Positions 1 to 9,972 of a stretch of DNA of 64,000 nucleotides are shown here, one piece after another. Position numbers and translations under genes: made by a program. A model generated the notes under the pieces. That model was not told where the DNA came from. It saw only the letters and a list, made by a program, of their open reading frames with translations, and ran no database searches. This DNA comes from Candidatus Zixiibacteriota bacterium (GTDB lineage Bacteria; Zixibacteria; MSB-5A5; GN15; PGXB01). Numbering within the stretch: position 1 is the stretch's first letter; the number at the start of each line of letters is the position of its first letter. Where the stretch lies: contig JAPLUR010000107.1 in assembly GCA_026397505.1 (NCBI GenBank), positions 1 through 64,000 of the forward strand, in the 5' to 3' direction.

Positions 1-1
1 T

Positions 2-745
2 CCCAATGATTCTCTGCCGAACAACATGATTTCGTTGTGGTGGGACGATCTGGATCCGCGCAAGGGCGGGCATATCTACTATTATTATGATGCCGTCGGC
101 ACTCGTTTTATCGTGAGTTATGACGGTGTTCCCAATTATTATTCTACGACCGGGACGGGTTCGTTGTCGTTTCAGGTGATTTTATATCCCGATGGTCAGA
201 TTTTGATGCAGTATGGGGTGATGAATCCGGGGAGCGATGCGCAGGGTTTGAGCGGCGCGACCCTGGGGATTGAGAACGGTAACGGGACGGATGGTTTACA
301 GGTGGTCTTTAACGGTACGTATATGCACGACAATCTGGCCATTTCGATGGCGGCGGCGAGTTGGCTGTGGGTCGAACCGGGTTCGGGGTCGATTCCCGGT
401 TTTGGTTGGGATACGGTGACGGTGCGGGTTACGCCGGGCGAACTGGCGGAGGGTGTTTATAATGGTCAGTTGAAGGTATTGTCGAATGATCCCGAGACGC
501 CGCAGGTGATCTTGCCGGTTCAGATGACCGTTTTACCGCCGTATATTTGCGGCAACGCCAACGGTGACGGCGTGGTGAATATCATGGATATCACTCATTT
601 GATTAATTTTCTGTATAAGGGCGGCCCGGCGCCGAATCCGATGGAGGCCGCTGATGCCGATGGCAACGGTCAGGTGAATATCCGCGATATTACTTACCTC
701 ATAAATTTCCTTTATAAGAGCGGGCCAATACCACTCTGCCCGTAG
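2..745 (+). CDS. Secreted dockerin-tailed protein, C-terminal fragment
   Basis: The frame is open to the left window edge, so this is the C-terminal part of a larger protein; the in-frame ATG at 26 is probably internal. The first part is a beta-rich region with a WWDDLDP motif. It is followed by an Ig-like segment near codons 140-175 (LSNDPETP, then PVQMTVLPP), typical of extracellular adhesin-like proteins. The last 60 or so residues hold two EF-hand/dockerin-like repeats (NANGDGVVNIMD and DADGNGQVNIRD, each followed by LINFLYK). Such tails bind calcium and, in cellulosome systems, cohesins. The tail is shared with four other proteins in this window. The protein is presumably exported; its function is unknown because the N-terminus is missing. 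Confidence 0.85.
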   Translation, partial: PNDSLPNNMISLWWDDLDPRKGGHIYYYYDAVGTRFIVSYDGVPNYYSTTGTGSLSFQVILYPDGQILMQYGVMNPGSDAQGLSGATLGIENGNGTDGLQVVFNGTYMHDNLAISMAAASWLWVEPGSGSIPGFGWDTVTVRVTPGELAEGVYNGQLKVLSNDPETPQVILPVQMTVLPPYICGNANGDGVVNIMDITHLINFLYKGGPAPNPMEAADADGNGQVNIRDITYLINFLYKSGPIPLCP

Positions 746-878
746 ATGGAGAAACTATGAAGCGCGGGATCGACCCGAGACCGACCCCGCCACAGATGAT
801 ATTGAGAGATTGAATGAATGATACAGCCACGAGAGGAGAACTTGTGGCCATAGTGCAACATAGGACAAGGAATAGAAT

Positions 879-3758
879 ATGAAACGATGGCTCATCTTTT
901 TGGCGGCTTTGGTTATGTCGGTCTACATAGTTCCTGAGGCCGGAAATGTGGAAACCTATTTCAAATTTCTGATAAAATCGCGGGAAGAAATCGCCACCCT
1001 TACCAGGATCATATCGATTGACAACGTCAAAGGAGATACGGTCTTCGCCTACGCCAACGAAGATGAACTGGGGAAATTCAAGACACTGGGGTACGATTAT
1101 ATCGTTCTGCCCCATCCGGGGAGCCTGATAACGCCCAAGATGGCGGACACCAAGGATGAACTTCGCGCCTGGGATAGTTATCCGACCTATACCAATTATG
1201 TCAGCATGATGAATCAATATGCTATTGATTATCCCAATCTTTGCACCGTACAGAGGATTGGATACTCGGTACAGGGGCGCGAGCTGCTTGTTGCCAGGAT
1301 TTCCGGCAATGTCAACGTAGAAGAGGATGAGCCGGAAGTAATGTTCACCAGCTCCATGCACGGCGATGAGGCCACCGGGTATGTGTTGATGCTCCGGTTA
1401 ATCGATTATCTTCTCAGCAATTACGGCACCGATTCCATGGCGACGCGCCTTGTGGATAACTGTGAAATCTGGATTAACCCGCTGGCCAACCCCGACGGGA
1501 CATATCACGGCGGCAACAATTCGGTCAGCGGAGCCACGCGAGGGAATGCCAACGGGGTTGACCTTAATCGTAATTTCCCCGATCCGCAGGACGGCGATCA
1601 TCCCGATGGTTATGCCTGGCAGCCGGAAACCATCTGCATGATGGATTTTGCCGATGCCCATTCCTTTGTGATTTCAGCCAATTTCCATGGTGGGGTCGAA
1701 GTGGTCAATTACCCCTGGGATACCTGGTCAAGACTACATCCTGATAACAGCTGGTATTTCGATATCAGTCGCAAGTATGCCGACACGGTGCATGTTTACA
1801 GCCCGAGCGGTTATATGAACTACCTGAATAACGGCATTACCAATGGGTACGCCTGGTATGAGGTCAACGGCGGCCGCCAGGATTATATGAACTGGTGGCA
1901 TGGATGCCGCGAAATAACGATAGAAATTTCCGATACCAAGCTTCTTCCGGGAAGCCAGCTTCCGGCGCATTGGACTTATAATAGTTCCTCCTTCTTGAAT
2001 TATCTTGAAAATGCACTCTATGGAATCCGCGGCGTTGTAACCGATTCTATCACCGGGTTGCCTGTCTCCGCCAAAGTGACAGCTATCGGTCATGATTTTG
2101 ATCAATCCGAAATATACACCGATCCGCAGGTCGGAGATTATCATCGGATGATTGCCCCCGGCACTTATGATGTTGAATTCAGCGCTCCCGGGTATTACTT
2201 GAAGACTCGCAGGAATCTGAATGTCACCAGCGGGGGTGTAATTACTGCCAACGTTGCGATGGCGCCGATGCCGAATATCCCCGACCTGGCTTTTCAGAAA
2301 CATGACGGTTATTTCATTTTCCCCGGCGACCTTGCCGATATGAAGGTCACTCTCGTCAATAACGGCGCCGGAATCGCCGGCGGGGTGAGCGGAACGCTAT
2401 CAACGGCCGATTCATACATTACAATTACCAACCCGATTTCTTTATTTCCCGATATTCCCGCCCTCGGGGGCACCGGAATATCCTCGAGCGACTTTCAGTT
2501 TTCCGTTTCGCCTTCCTGCCCTCTCAATCATGCCGTGAACTTTCAGCTTGATGTCGTTGCTGACGGCGGTTACAGCAAGACGATTAATTTCCAGACTTTT
2601 ATCGGACGGCTTACGGAGGATTTTGAATCGGGCGGTTTTACATCGTTCCCCTGGGAACTGAGTGGGGACCAATCCTGGACTATTGTCACAAGTGGAGTCT
2701 ATGAAGGAACTCATTGCGCCCGATCGGGTCCCATAGGTAATCAGCAGTATTCGCAAATGGCCGTTTCTTTAGATAATGACACTGCCGGCACAATTTCATT
2801 CCGCTATAAAATCTCATCCGAGGCCAACTATGATTTTCTTCGGTTCTATATAGACGGCATCCTGAAGGGGCAGTGGTCCGGCTCGGTCGGCTGGGCATTG
2901 GCCAGTTATCCCGTCACAAGTGGACTTCATACATGTACCTGGAAATATTCCAAGGACCAAAGTGGGGTGAGTGGAAGCGATTGCGGATGGATTGATTTTA
3001 TCACATTTCCAACTCCGGGAGCGAGCAATCCACCTCAGATAGCAACGCTGACTCTGCCGGACTGGACGGCACTCCGGCCATATTCCCAGCAACTTACCGC
3101 GACCGGAGGTACGGGAAATTTGACTTGGGCGGATAAGTTCAATCAATTGAGCGGATCCGGTTTGGCTCTTTCGAGCGCTGGATTGATATCCGGGACACCG
3201 CCCAATAACGGCCCCATATCATTCACGGCAGTAGTGACTGACCAGCTTAGTCGAAACGACGAACAGGCTTATTCTTTCAATATAAATCCGGTGGTCCAGA
3301 TATCCACGGCCATTTTGCCTGACGGCATTAAAGGAGAGGCCTACGCGGAGACCCTGACAGCGGGCGGAGGTACCGGGACCAAGACCTGGAGCGACAAAAA
3401 TGGCGGACTGGCCGGAACTGGACTTAGCATATCGACGGGAGGTTTGTTATCGGGAATACCGGTCGACAGCGGAACCATACTCTTTGTTGCCCGCGCAGTA
3501 GACCTGGCCGGAAGCGCCGATGAGAAACAATTCAGTTTCCATGTCAGCCCTGCCTTTATCTGCGGCGATGTCAACGATGACGGGCAGGTGAATATTCGGG
3601 ATATTACTTATCTGATAGATTTTCTATATAAGGAAGGAGCGGCACCGATCCATCAGGAGTCGGGCGATGTCAACAATTCCGGGAACACCAGTATCCAGGA
3701 TGTAACCTATTTGATAAATTACTTATATAAAGGAGGAACAGTTCCGGTTTGCCCATAA
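879..3758 (+). CDS. Secreted M14 zinc carboxypeptidase with dockerin tail
   Basis: A 959-residue exported metallocarboxypeptidase, which should remove C-terminal residues from extracellular peptides. A signal peptide spans about residues 1-22. The M14 domain lies at about 105-375, with zinc ligands H161 and E164 (SMHGDE), the substrate-binding region around GVDLNRNFP, the third zinc ligand H270 (NFHGG) and catalytic E349 (EITIEIS). A carboxypeptidase regulatory-like beta-sandwich follows at about 384-465, then a jelly-roll-like region at about 580-710. Two putative Ig modules follow, each with a leucine-serine-glycine-leucine-(I/L)-SG-(T/I)-P element. The C-terminus carries two dockerin repeats (VNDDGQVNIRD; VNNSGNTSIQD). 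All catalytic residues are present, so it should be active. The start follows an AAGGAA element. M14 assignment is firm; the substrate is unknown. Confidence 0.9.
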   Translation: MKRWLIFLAALVMSVYIVPEAGNVETYFKFLIKSREEIATLTRIISIDNVKGDTVFAYANEDELGKFKTLGYDYIVLPHPGSLITPKMADTKDELRAWDSYPTYTNYVSMMNQYAIDYPNLCTVQRIGYSVQGRELLVARISGNVNVEEDEPEVMFTSSMHGDEATGYVLMLRLIDYLLSNYGTDSMATRLVDNCEIWINPLANPDGTYHGGNNSVSGATRGNANGVDLNRNFPDPQDGDHPDGYAWQPETICMMDFADAHSFVISANFHGGVEVVNYPWDTWSRLHPDNSWYFDISRKYADTVHVYSPSGYMNYLNNGITNGYAWYEVNGGRQDYMNWWHGCREITIEISDTKLLPGSQLPAHWTYNSSSFLNYLENALYGIRGVVTDSITGLPVSAKVTAIGHDFDQSEIYTDPQVGDYHRMIAPGTYDVEFSAPGYYLKTRRNLNVTSGGVITANVAMAPMPNIPDLAFQKHDGYFIFPGDLADMKVTLVNNGAGIAGGVSGTLSTADSYITITNPISLFPDIPALGGTGISSSDFQFSVSPSCPLNHAVNFQLDVVADGGYSKTINFQTFIGRLTEDFESGGFTSFPWELSGDQSWTIVTSGVYEGTHCARSGPIGNQQYSQMAVSLDNDTAGTISFRYKISSEANYDFLRFYIDGILKGQWSGSVGWALASYPVTSGLHTCTWKYSKDQSGVSGSDCGWIDFITFPTPGASNPPQIATLTLPDWTALRPYSQQLTATGGTGNLTWADKFNQLSGSGLALSSAGLISGTPPNNGPISFTAVVTDQLSRNDEQAYSFNINPVVQISTAILPDGIKGEAYAETLTAGGGTGTKTWSDKNGGLAGTGLSISTGGLLSGIPVDSGTILFVARAVDLAGSADEKQFSFHVSPAFICGDVNDDGQVNIRDITYLIDFLYKEGAAPIHQESGDVNNSGNTSIQDVTYLINYLYKGGTVPVCP

Positions 3759-4124
3759 TGAGCTTTGATTATGGACGAATTATACGGGACAAATTTTATC
3801 ACATATATTGACGCAATGGCTTTCTCAGCATATTGGAATGTTTTGTCAACAGATTGCGCTTGACTTTATTAGAGGAAGTCATGATATTGAATTATCGGAG
3901 AAAGTAAGGCGTCCAGTACCCCATTTTTGGTACTCGAAATTTTTCCTGCCTTAAGAAAAGCGATTAAGAGATTTTGCTTCAGTCGTATTAAAAAGCTGGC
4001 TTCTAAAACATTGACTTAGTTGAGGAGGTGGTGCTTTTGACATTATGACAACGCTCGTGTCCTCCGGACATGAGATCTATCTACCCTTTTTTGAGTGTGA
4101 TTAACCTTTGGAGAGAGGTATGTA
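3759..4124. other. Gene-free spacer upstream of the 1470-aa secreted protein
   Basis: No convincing ORF or RNA is visible. The right end carries the GGAGAGAGG ribosome-binding site of the next gene. The spacer presumably holds its promoter, but I see no clear -35/-10 pair. Confidence 0.5.
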
Positions 4125-7100
4125 ATGACCAAATTCAGAATGGCTTTAATTATTGCTCTGGCGATTTTGGTCGTGCTTGCAATCGGCTCGCCGATTTTCG
4201 GAGCTGATAAGCCGATTCCAGTGAAGCACAAGGCGATTATCTCGCCGGCGGCCAATCAGCCGACTCCTGACCCCAATTGGGAGCTCAAGAATCAGCTGGA
4301 AAGGCAGCCCGACCCCAGAGAATTGTATGAAACCAGCAAATTTGCACCTCCGAGTAATGCCCCCCAGGGAAAAGCGGAGATGCCAAAATCGCTGTTTTTG
4401 GGTGAAGAATTCGATGTGGCCGTCCCCCCGGCCAGTTGGACGACCGTTATAACCGTTGCCGGTTATACCTGGAAACTCCAGACAACGGGCGTATATTCCG
4501 GCACCGGCTGTGCCGATGTAGAATATGATCCGGCTTTGGGTATGCAGGATGAATGGTTGATTACGCCGGCGCTGAACTTTGCCACGGCCAATTCCGACCT
4601 GAAAGTCCAGTTCTGGTGGAACATGAGTTATTACTGGGGAGTCAGCCCCTATAATAACTATGATTATGAGCTCTGGATATCCACCGATGGCGGCGCCACA
4701 TGGCCCACAAAGCTATGGGATGAAACCGCGGCCGGAGCTTTCACAAGCTGGACCTGGTATCAAGCATCTGTTTCGCTGGCGGCCTATGTCGGCCAGACCG
4801 ATGTCAAGCTGGCCTGGAGATATCACGGCAGCGATGGCGCCCAGTTGCTACTCGACCTGGTCACGATAAATGATGATCCCGCCCCTGCCGGACGCTGCTG
4901 CTACGGTGATCCCCTGGCTCCCAGCTGTGCCGATAATACTGAGGCCCAGTGCACCGCTCTGGGCGGCACATGGAGCGGCACCACTACCTGTGCCGATCCT
5001 TGCCCGGTGGCCGGTGTCGGCGACAATTGCAGCAATCCTATTGTTGTCACATTGCCGGCTGCTTTGCCGTATTCGGATCTCAATCAGTACACTTGCGGCA
5101 GAGGAGATGACTATAACACCACCTGTCTCGGCAGTTATGATGGCGGCGAAGACATCATATATCAATTGAATGTTACCGAGGCGGTCGATCTCAATATCAT
5201 GTTGGATCCCAAGGGAACAACCTATACGGGTATATTGGTCGACGATGCCTGCCCGCCTGACGCCGGGACATGCCTGGCCACTCATACCAGTTCGGGCAGC
5301 GCCGCTCACGGCATAAGCGGTTTGCACCTTGAGCCGGGCACTTATTATATTATGATTGACACCTGGCCGACCCCTGATTGTGTTCCCAACTTCGACCTGA
5401 CCATCACCACTCCCCCGCCTCCGACCGAGGGGGACAATTGTGCCAACCCAATCTCGATAAAATTGCCCGAAGATATCGGCTTAACCGGTTATGTTAACAC
5501 CAACTATACCTGTGGCCGGGTTGACAACTACAATACTACTTGTCTTGGTTCCTATGACGGCGGCGAAGATATTATCTACATGCTTGATGTCGACGCTCCG
5601 ATCAATATTGACCTCACCCTGGACCCGAAAGGAACTACCTATACCGGCATTCTGATTGACGATGCCTGTCCGCCGGATCCAACTACTTGTCTGGCGACTC
5701 ACACCAGCTATAGTAGCGGAATACATGGTATTTATGGCTTGCACCTCGAACCGGGCATCTATTATGTCATGATTGACACCTGGCCGTCTCCTGCCTGTAT
5801 TCCTAATTTTGATCTGAAGATCGTTTTTGCGGCAGGCCCGCCTCCTAATGATAACTGGCAGTATGCTCAGGCGATTGGTGATGTGGCCAATCTGGCCTTT
5901 GCAACAATATCAGCTACATTTGACGGCCCGGGCGCATGCCAGACTGCTCCCAATATCTGGTACTGCTACACGGCGACCTGCACCGGTAATGCCACTGCCA
6001 GCCTGTGCGGTTCCGGCTATGATACCAAAATGGCCGTTTATGACGGCTGCGGCGATCCCGCAACTCTGACCCAGCTGGCCTGCAACGACGATTTCTCCGG
6101 TTGCGGCGTTCAGTCTCAGGCCACTTTCCCGGTAATTTCCGGCCAGAGTTACCTGATTGAGGTCGGTGGTTATTCATCCAATAGCGGCAGCGGCCTTCTT
6201 ACTACCAGTTGCATTATTCCGCCTCCGGCTCCATACAATGACAACTGCGCCGATGCTGTTGTGCAGACCGTCCCGGCAACGATAACCGGCAATAATGTCG
6301 GCTCGACCGGCGATTGCACTCTGCTTGATGTCGGTTCCACCGAGGCCTGGGAAGCCTTTACTATTACCGAGAAGATGGATATAACCATCGACTACTGCGG
6401 CACTTCACCATCCTTCGAGTTGGTCTATGTTGTGTTGGCTACGGCTTGCCCCTGCGATGCGGGCTCACTCATTTATGCCACCACGACCGACTGGAACGGC
6501 TGCGGCGGCGATGGTAATGTCACCATGGTGTTCTCGGCCCTTGATCCCGGGACATATTATATACCGGTGCTGGCCTACCATCCATCATACCCGACCAACT
6601 ATTATGCCGGCCCATATACTATTCATGTCAACGGCACGCCGTGGATCCCGCATTATTGCGATGCCTCCGGCGGTTGCGATGAGTATATCAGTCAGGTGAC
6701 GGTCGGCAGCATTGATAACAGCTCCAGCTGCACCGGCTATGGTGATTATACCGGCCTTTCGACCACTATGCCCTATGGAAGCACCAACCCGATTACGGTG
6801 GTCAACGGTTATCCTTACAGCTCGGATATATGCGCTGTCTGGGTTGATTGGAATCATGATTTTGATTTCAGTGATGCCAATGAAGCAATTCCGCTGACGG
6901 TTTCCTCGGGCGCTGGTCCTTATACCGGCGATATTATAGTGCCCGCCGATGCTTTACCCGGTTCCACCCGGATGAGGGTCCGTATCAACTATTCCGCGGC
7001 CCCGCCTGAATGCGGCACTACCTCCTATGGCGAGGTTGAGGACTATACTATCGAAGTTGGCGGAACGCCAACCTATTTAACAGTAGCCCCACCTGCCATC

Positions 7101-8537
7101 AATTTTGGCATGGTTCCGCCTGAGGCAACGGGTTACACAGGGCTTACTCTTGGTGCTAATGGCCCGGCTAATATCAATTTCTCGACGGCTATTCAGTATG
7201 GCAAAAAGGCGAGTGTCGGCGGCGGCCAGTGTTCTGAGAATTTGAAGAAATCACCTTTCGGTCCCGGCGCGGCTCCGGCTCTTACGAAAGACGCCAAAGC
7301 GCTTCTATTTGAGGGGTTTGAAGGCGGCGCGGTGCCTCCAACCGGCTGGTCGGCGGTCGTCAATAATCCTTTCACCTGGGCGATTGGCAGCTACGCGCCA
7401 TACGAAGGATCATACAATGCCGACTGTTTCTATGACGAGACATATACTGGCACTCAGAACGAATGGCTGATTAGCCCGGTTCTGAATTTTGCCGGTGTTA
7501 AGTATGCTGTTGATTTCTGGTGGCTGGGAAGTTATTACTGGTCGGTCGACCCTTACCAGAATTGCACCCTGGCTCTCTGGATTTCGACCGACGGCGGCGC
7601 GACCTGGCCGACCAAGTTGTGGGATCACCTGCAGTATGGCGAATTCGTCAACTGGGAGTGGAATAATTCCATTGTCAACCTGAGCGCTTATAAGAACGAA
7701 ACCAATGTCAAGTTGGCTTTCGTCTACACCGGCTATGATGGCGCTCAGTTCTCGCTCGATGCTATCGGCATTAATCCGGCTCCGCTGAGCTGGCTGACAG
7801 TAGCTCCACCCTCTGGTGTGGTGCCCGGCAATGGAACATTGCCCCTGGCTGTTGTCTATGATGCAGCCGATCTCACACTGGGATCCACTTATACTGCAAA
7901 CATAGCCATCACGCATACCGGTGCCGTTAAAGCCGTGACCAATGTCCCTGTGACGATGACCATCGGATACGGCGGCGGTAATACTATCTATCTGGATCCG
8001 TCGCTCCTCTATGTAATGTATTCTTTCTCTGTTGATCCGATGCTGTTGAGAGGGTATCTTGGCGGCGATTTTGAACCGGGATACGACATAGACGATGTCA
8101 ATCCGGCCACCGTTAAGATCAACGGACTGACGCCTGATTCCATCAAGATGCTGCCTTCCTATACTGATTTTACCGGCAGCGTGATGGAAATCTACGTCAA
8201 TATGAAAGAATGCATCGAAGGTTATGGTCTGACCAACCTGTGGGATACTACTTATTGGGCTTACACTATTTCCGGTAAGTTCAATGATGATGTCGATTTC
8301 ACCGAATCCGGTCAGTGCACCATAATCGGTCACCGAGCGGGCGACGCCAACGCCGATCGCATTATTAACATTAAGGACGCAACTTACCTGATTAATTATC
8401 TATACAAGAGCGGCCCGGCGCCGTTCCCGATAATTGAGGTGGGCGATGCTAATGGCGACCAATTGATTAATATTCGCGATATTTCCTATTTGATCGCATT
8501 CCTGTACAAGAATGGTCCGGCGCCCATTCATCATTGA
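4125..8537 (+). CDS. Giant secreted modular protein: anchor-J, repeat, GEVED and dockerin modules
   Basis: A 1470-residue exported protein with a signal peptide at about residues 1-28. In order: a choice-of-anchor-J/MAM-like jelly roll (about 85-250; ISTDGGATWPTKLWD); a Cys-rich linker; two near-identical tandem beta-modules (about 300-425 and 437-565; CLGSYDGGEDIIY, LDPKGTTYTGIL); two diverged Cys-rich modules resembling pre-peptidase C-terminal domains (about 570-830); a GEVED-type module ending in YGEVEDYTIEV (about 840-980); a second anchor-J module (about 1060-1225) repeating ISTDGGATWPTKLWD; an Ig-like segment; and two dockerin repeats at about 1405-1470. No catalytic motif is apparent. 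It is likely a surface adhesin or binding scaffold. The many Cys residues suggest disulfides in the mature form. A terminator follows 18 bases after the stop. Confidence 0.85.
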   Translation: MTKFRMALIIALAILVVLAIGSPIFGADKPIPVKHKAIISPAANQPTPDPNWELKNQLERQPDPRELYETSKFAPPSNAPQGKAEMPKSLFLGEEFDVAVPPASWTTVITVAGYTWKLQTTGVYSGTGCADVEYDPALGMQDEWLITPALNFATANSDLKVQFWWNMSYYWGVSPYNNYDYELWISTDGGATWPTKLWDETAAGAFTSWTWYQASVSLAAYVGQTDVKLAWRYHGSDGAQLLLDLVTINDDPAPAGRCCYGDPLAPSCADNTEAQCTALGGTWSGTTTCADPCPVAGVGDNCSNPIVVTLPAALPYSDLNQYTCGRGDDYNTTCLGSYDGGEDIIYQLNVTEAVDLNIMLDPKGTTYTGILVDDACPPDAGTCLATHTSSGSAAHGISGLHLEPGTYYIMIDTWPTPDCVPNFDLTITTPPPPTEGDNCANPISIKLPEDIGLTGYVNTNYTCGRVDNYNTTCLGSYDGGEDIIYMLDVDAPINIDLTLDPKGTTYTGILIDDACPPDPTTCLATHTSYSSGIHGIYGLHLEPGIYYVMIDTWPSPACIPNFDLKIVFAAGPPPNDNWQYAQAIGDVANLAFATISATFDGPGACQTAPNIWYCYTATCTGNATASLCGSGYDTKMAVYDGCGDPATLTQLACNDDFSGCGVQSQATFPVISGQSYLIEVGGYSSNSGSGLLTTSCIIPPPAPYNDNCADAVVQTVPATITGNNVGSTGDCTLLDVGSTEAWEAFTITEKMDITIDYCGTSPSFELVYVVLATACPCDAGSLIYATTTDWNGCGGDGNVTMVFSALDPGTYYIPVLAYHPSYPTNYYAGPYTIHVNGTPWIPHYCDASGGCDEYISQVTVGSIDNSSSCTGYGDYTGLSTTMPYGSTNPITVVNGYPYSSDICAVWVDWNHDFDFSDANEAIPLTVSSGAGPYTGDIIVPADALPGSTRMRVRINYSAAPPECGTTSYGEVEDYTIEVGGTPTYLTVAPPAINFGMVPPEATGYTGLTLGANGPANINFSTAIQYGKKASVGGGQCSENLKKSPFGPGAAPALTKDAKALLFEGFEGGAVPPTGWSAVVNNPFTWAIGSYAPYEGSYNADCFYDETYTGTQNEWLISPVLNFAGVKYAVDFWWLGSYYWSVDPYQNCTLALWISTDGGATWPTKLWDHLQYGEFVNWEWNNSIVNLSAYKNETNVKLAFVYTGYDGAQFSLDAIGINPAPLSWLTVAPPSGVVPGNGTLPLAVVYDAADLTLGSTYTANIAITHTGAVKAVTNVPVTMTIGYGGGNTIYLDPSLLYVMYSFSVDPMLLRGYLGGDFEPGYDIDDVNPATVKINGLTPDSIKMLPSYTDFTGSVMEIYVNMKECIEGYGLTNLWDTTYWAYTISGKFNDDVDFTESGQCTIIGHRAGDANADRIINIKDATYLINYLYKSGPAPFPIIEVGDANGDQLINIRDISYLIAFLYKNGPAPIHH

Positions 8538-8554
8538 TTCTGCAGTCTGATGAC

Positions 8555-8586
8555 AAAAGGACAGCCTTTCGGCTGTCCTTTTTTAT
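8555..8586 (+). terminator. Rho-independent terminator
   Basis: A perfect 12-bp stem (AAAAGGACAGCC / GGCTGTCCTTTT) with a 4-base loop runs into a T tract, directly downstream of the 1470-residue secreted protein gene. Confidence 0.9.
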
Positions 8587-9246
8587 TATCCATTCTGTAA
8601 TGCCATCTCCTGCTTTTCCATCTGTTCCTATTATTTCTTCTTGAAAATTAGGAATGTCGTAAGAGAAGAATAAACACCTGATATAAAAGTGAGTAGTGGC
8701 TGTCTGTTGTCAAACAAGGTGGACAGGTGAGACTCATGGCTAGGACACGCCCAGCCTGATAACAACATCTCTGCGTTAGTTGATTTTAAAATGGAAACAA
8801 ATTTTGGCGGATAGAGTTTATTGTTCCAAATGGCCAGTGCATCTTCAATTGATTGTGCAACAGAGGCTTAATCATTGTTCCCCCGGCAGGACGTAATTCG
8901 AACTTTTGCAGAATTCATTGACTACTTCAGGTTGACTGCCCGACCATTTTCAAAAGCGTATTGAACCTAAATGCGCAGCTACGAGGTGATTTCACAACTG
9001 CTAAATGCGGAGTCACCGGTGCAGAGATATTTTGGCCGTTTCTCAATTAGTAATCTTTCAAGAAATCTCCACGACTTCTTCAGTCGCCGGAAGAGTTTCC
9101 AGACCGCAATTCCGCTGCGGATAAAAGGCTTGCCAAAATTCCGGCTTTCAATTAGTTTCTTAACATATTCGTTTAGACACAAGGACTTGTGGCCGCCGAA
9201 TATATGAGGAAGAAACAGAATATCAATATCTGAGTTCGAAAGGCGG
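8587..9246. other. Gene-free stretch containing repeat copy A
   Basis: Apart from the 115-bp repeat at 8880-8994 there is no supported gene. A 78-codon frame at 8971-9207 starts inside the repeat, lacks a ribosome-binding site and looks spurious. The phoB promoter should lie at the right end. A weak TTAACAT/TTTAGAC pair near 9158-9178 is only faintly Pho-box-like. Confidence 0.5.
8880..8994. repeat. 115-bp direct repeat, copy A, with tRNA-3'-end-like edge
   Basis: Matches 17637-17751 over 115 positions without gaps, with about 20 differences in my hand alignment, mostly transitions. Its left edge (CCCCCGGCAGGAC, then TCGAAC after a short insertion) resembles the 3' acceptor and T-arm of the minus-strand tRNA-Asn gene at 25990. 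The two copies bracket the phoBR-pst-phoU locus. Possible origins are a relic attachment site, a decayed tRNA-derived element or a dispersed intergenic repeat. Confidence 0.75.
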
Positions 9247-9969
9247 ATGAATTACAGCATGGCCGGAGAGAAAATTCTGATTATAGAGGATGATGCCGAC
9301 ATCCGCGAGCTTATCAGATATAATCTTGTTCGTGAAGGATATCGAGTGTCCGAGGCTGTTGACGGCAAAGAAGGTCTGGAAGCCGCGCAATCCGAACCCT
9401 TTAACCTCATACTCCTTGATCTGATGCTCCCCGGAATCAGCGGAAGGGAAATCTGCAAAGCGCTGAAAGGGGATTCTGGCACCGCTGATATTCCGATCAT
9501 TATGGTGACTGCCAAGGGGGAGGAATCTGATATTGTGATCGGACTGGAGCTTGGCGCGGATGATTATGTTGTCAAGCCGTTCAACCCCAAAGTGCTGATG
9601 GCGCGAATCAAGGCGGTACTGCGGCGAAAGAAAATCTCCCCAGAGGAAGAAATAGCGCCTACAATGAAGTTTGACGGCCTTGAGGTCCACCGGGGAAAAC
9701 GTGAATTGCGCATCGATGGCAAACCTGCTGATTTAACTTACACGGAATTTCAAATCCTTCTTTTCCTGGCCTCCAAACCGGGCTGGGTATTCACCCGCTA
9801 CCAGATTGTTGATGCGGTTAAAGGGACTGATTATCCGGTGACCGACCGATCGGTTGATGTTCAGATTGTCGGTCTTCGGAAGAAGCTCGGCCCTTATGGT
9901 AAATATATTGAAACCATGCGCGGGGTTGGTTACCGCTTTTCGGAAAAAGCGACCGGAGGTGAGGAGTAA
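9247..9969 (+). CDS. phoB: OmpR/PhoB-family response regulator
   Basis: A 240-residue response regulator, the transcription factor of the phosphate-starvation two-component system. The receiver domain (about 8-125) has the acidic pocket IIEDDAD, phospho-acceptor D58 (LILLDLMLP) and the conserved Lys in VVKPF. A winged-helix DNA-binding domain follows (about 140-235; DVQIVGLRKKLG, RGVGYRF). ATG 9247 follows a weak AAGGCGG; M5 (MAGEKI) at 9259 is an alternative start. The sensor kinase begins 3 bases after the stop, followed by a porin, pstSCAB and phoU, which supports the PhoB role over other OmpR-family regulators. Its likely operator is the 11-bp-periodic site at 11839. Confidence 0.93.
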   Translation: MNYSMAGEKILIIEDDADIRELIRYNLVREGYRVSEAVDGKEGLEAAQSEPFNLILLDLMLPGISGREICKALKGDSGTADIPIIMVTAKGEESDIVIGLELGADDYVVKPFNPKVLMARIKAVLRRKKISPEEEIAPTMKFDGLEVHRGKRELRIDGKPADLTYTEFQILLFLASKPGWVFTRYQIVDAVKGTDYPVTDRSVDVQIVGLRKKLGPYGKYIETMRGVGYRFSEKATGGEE

Positions 9970-9972
9970 AGC

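Noticed and set aside
7410-8333. 307-codon minus-strand open frame
   Set aside because: Antiparallel shadow of the dockerin-tailed 1470-residue gene; it has no ribosome-binding site and no family features, while the plus frame encodes clear domains.
8971-9207. 78-codon plus-strand frame upstream of phoB
   Set aside because: Starts inside the 115-bp repeat, lacks a ribosome-binding site and has no recognisable features.
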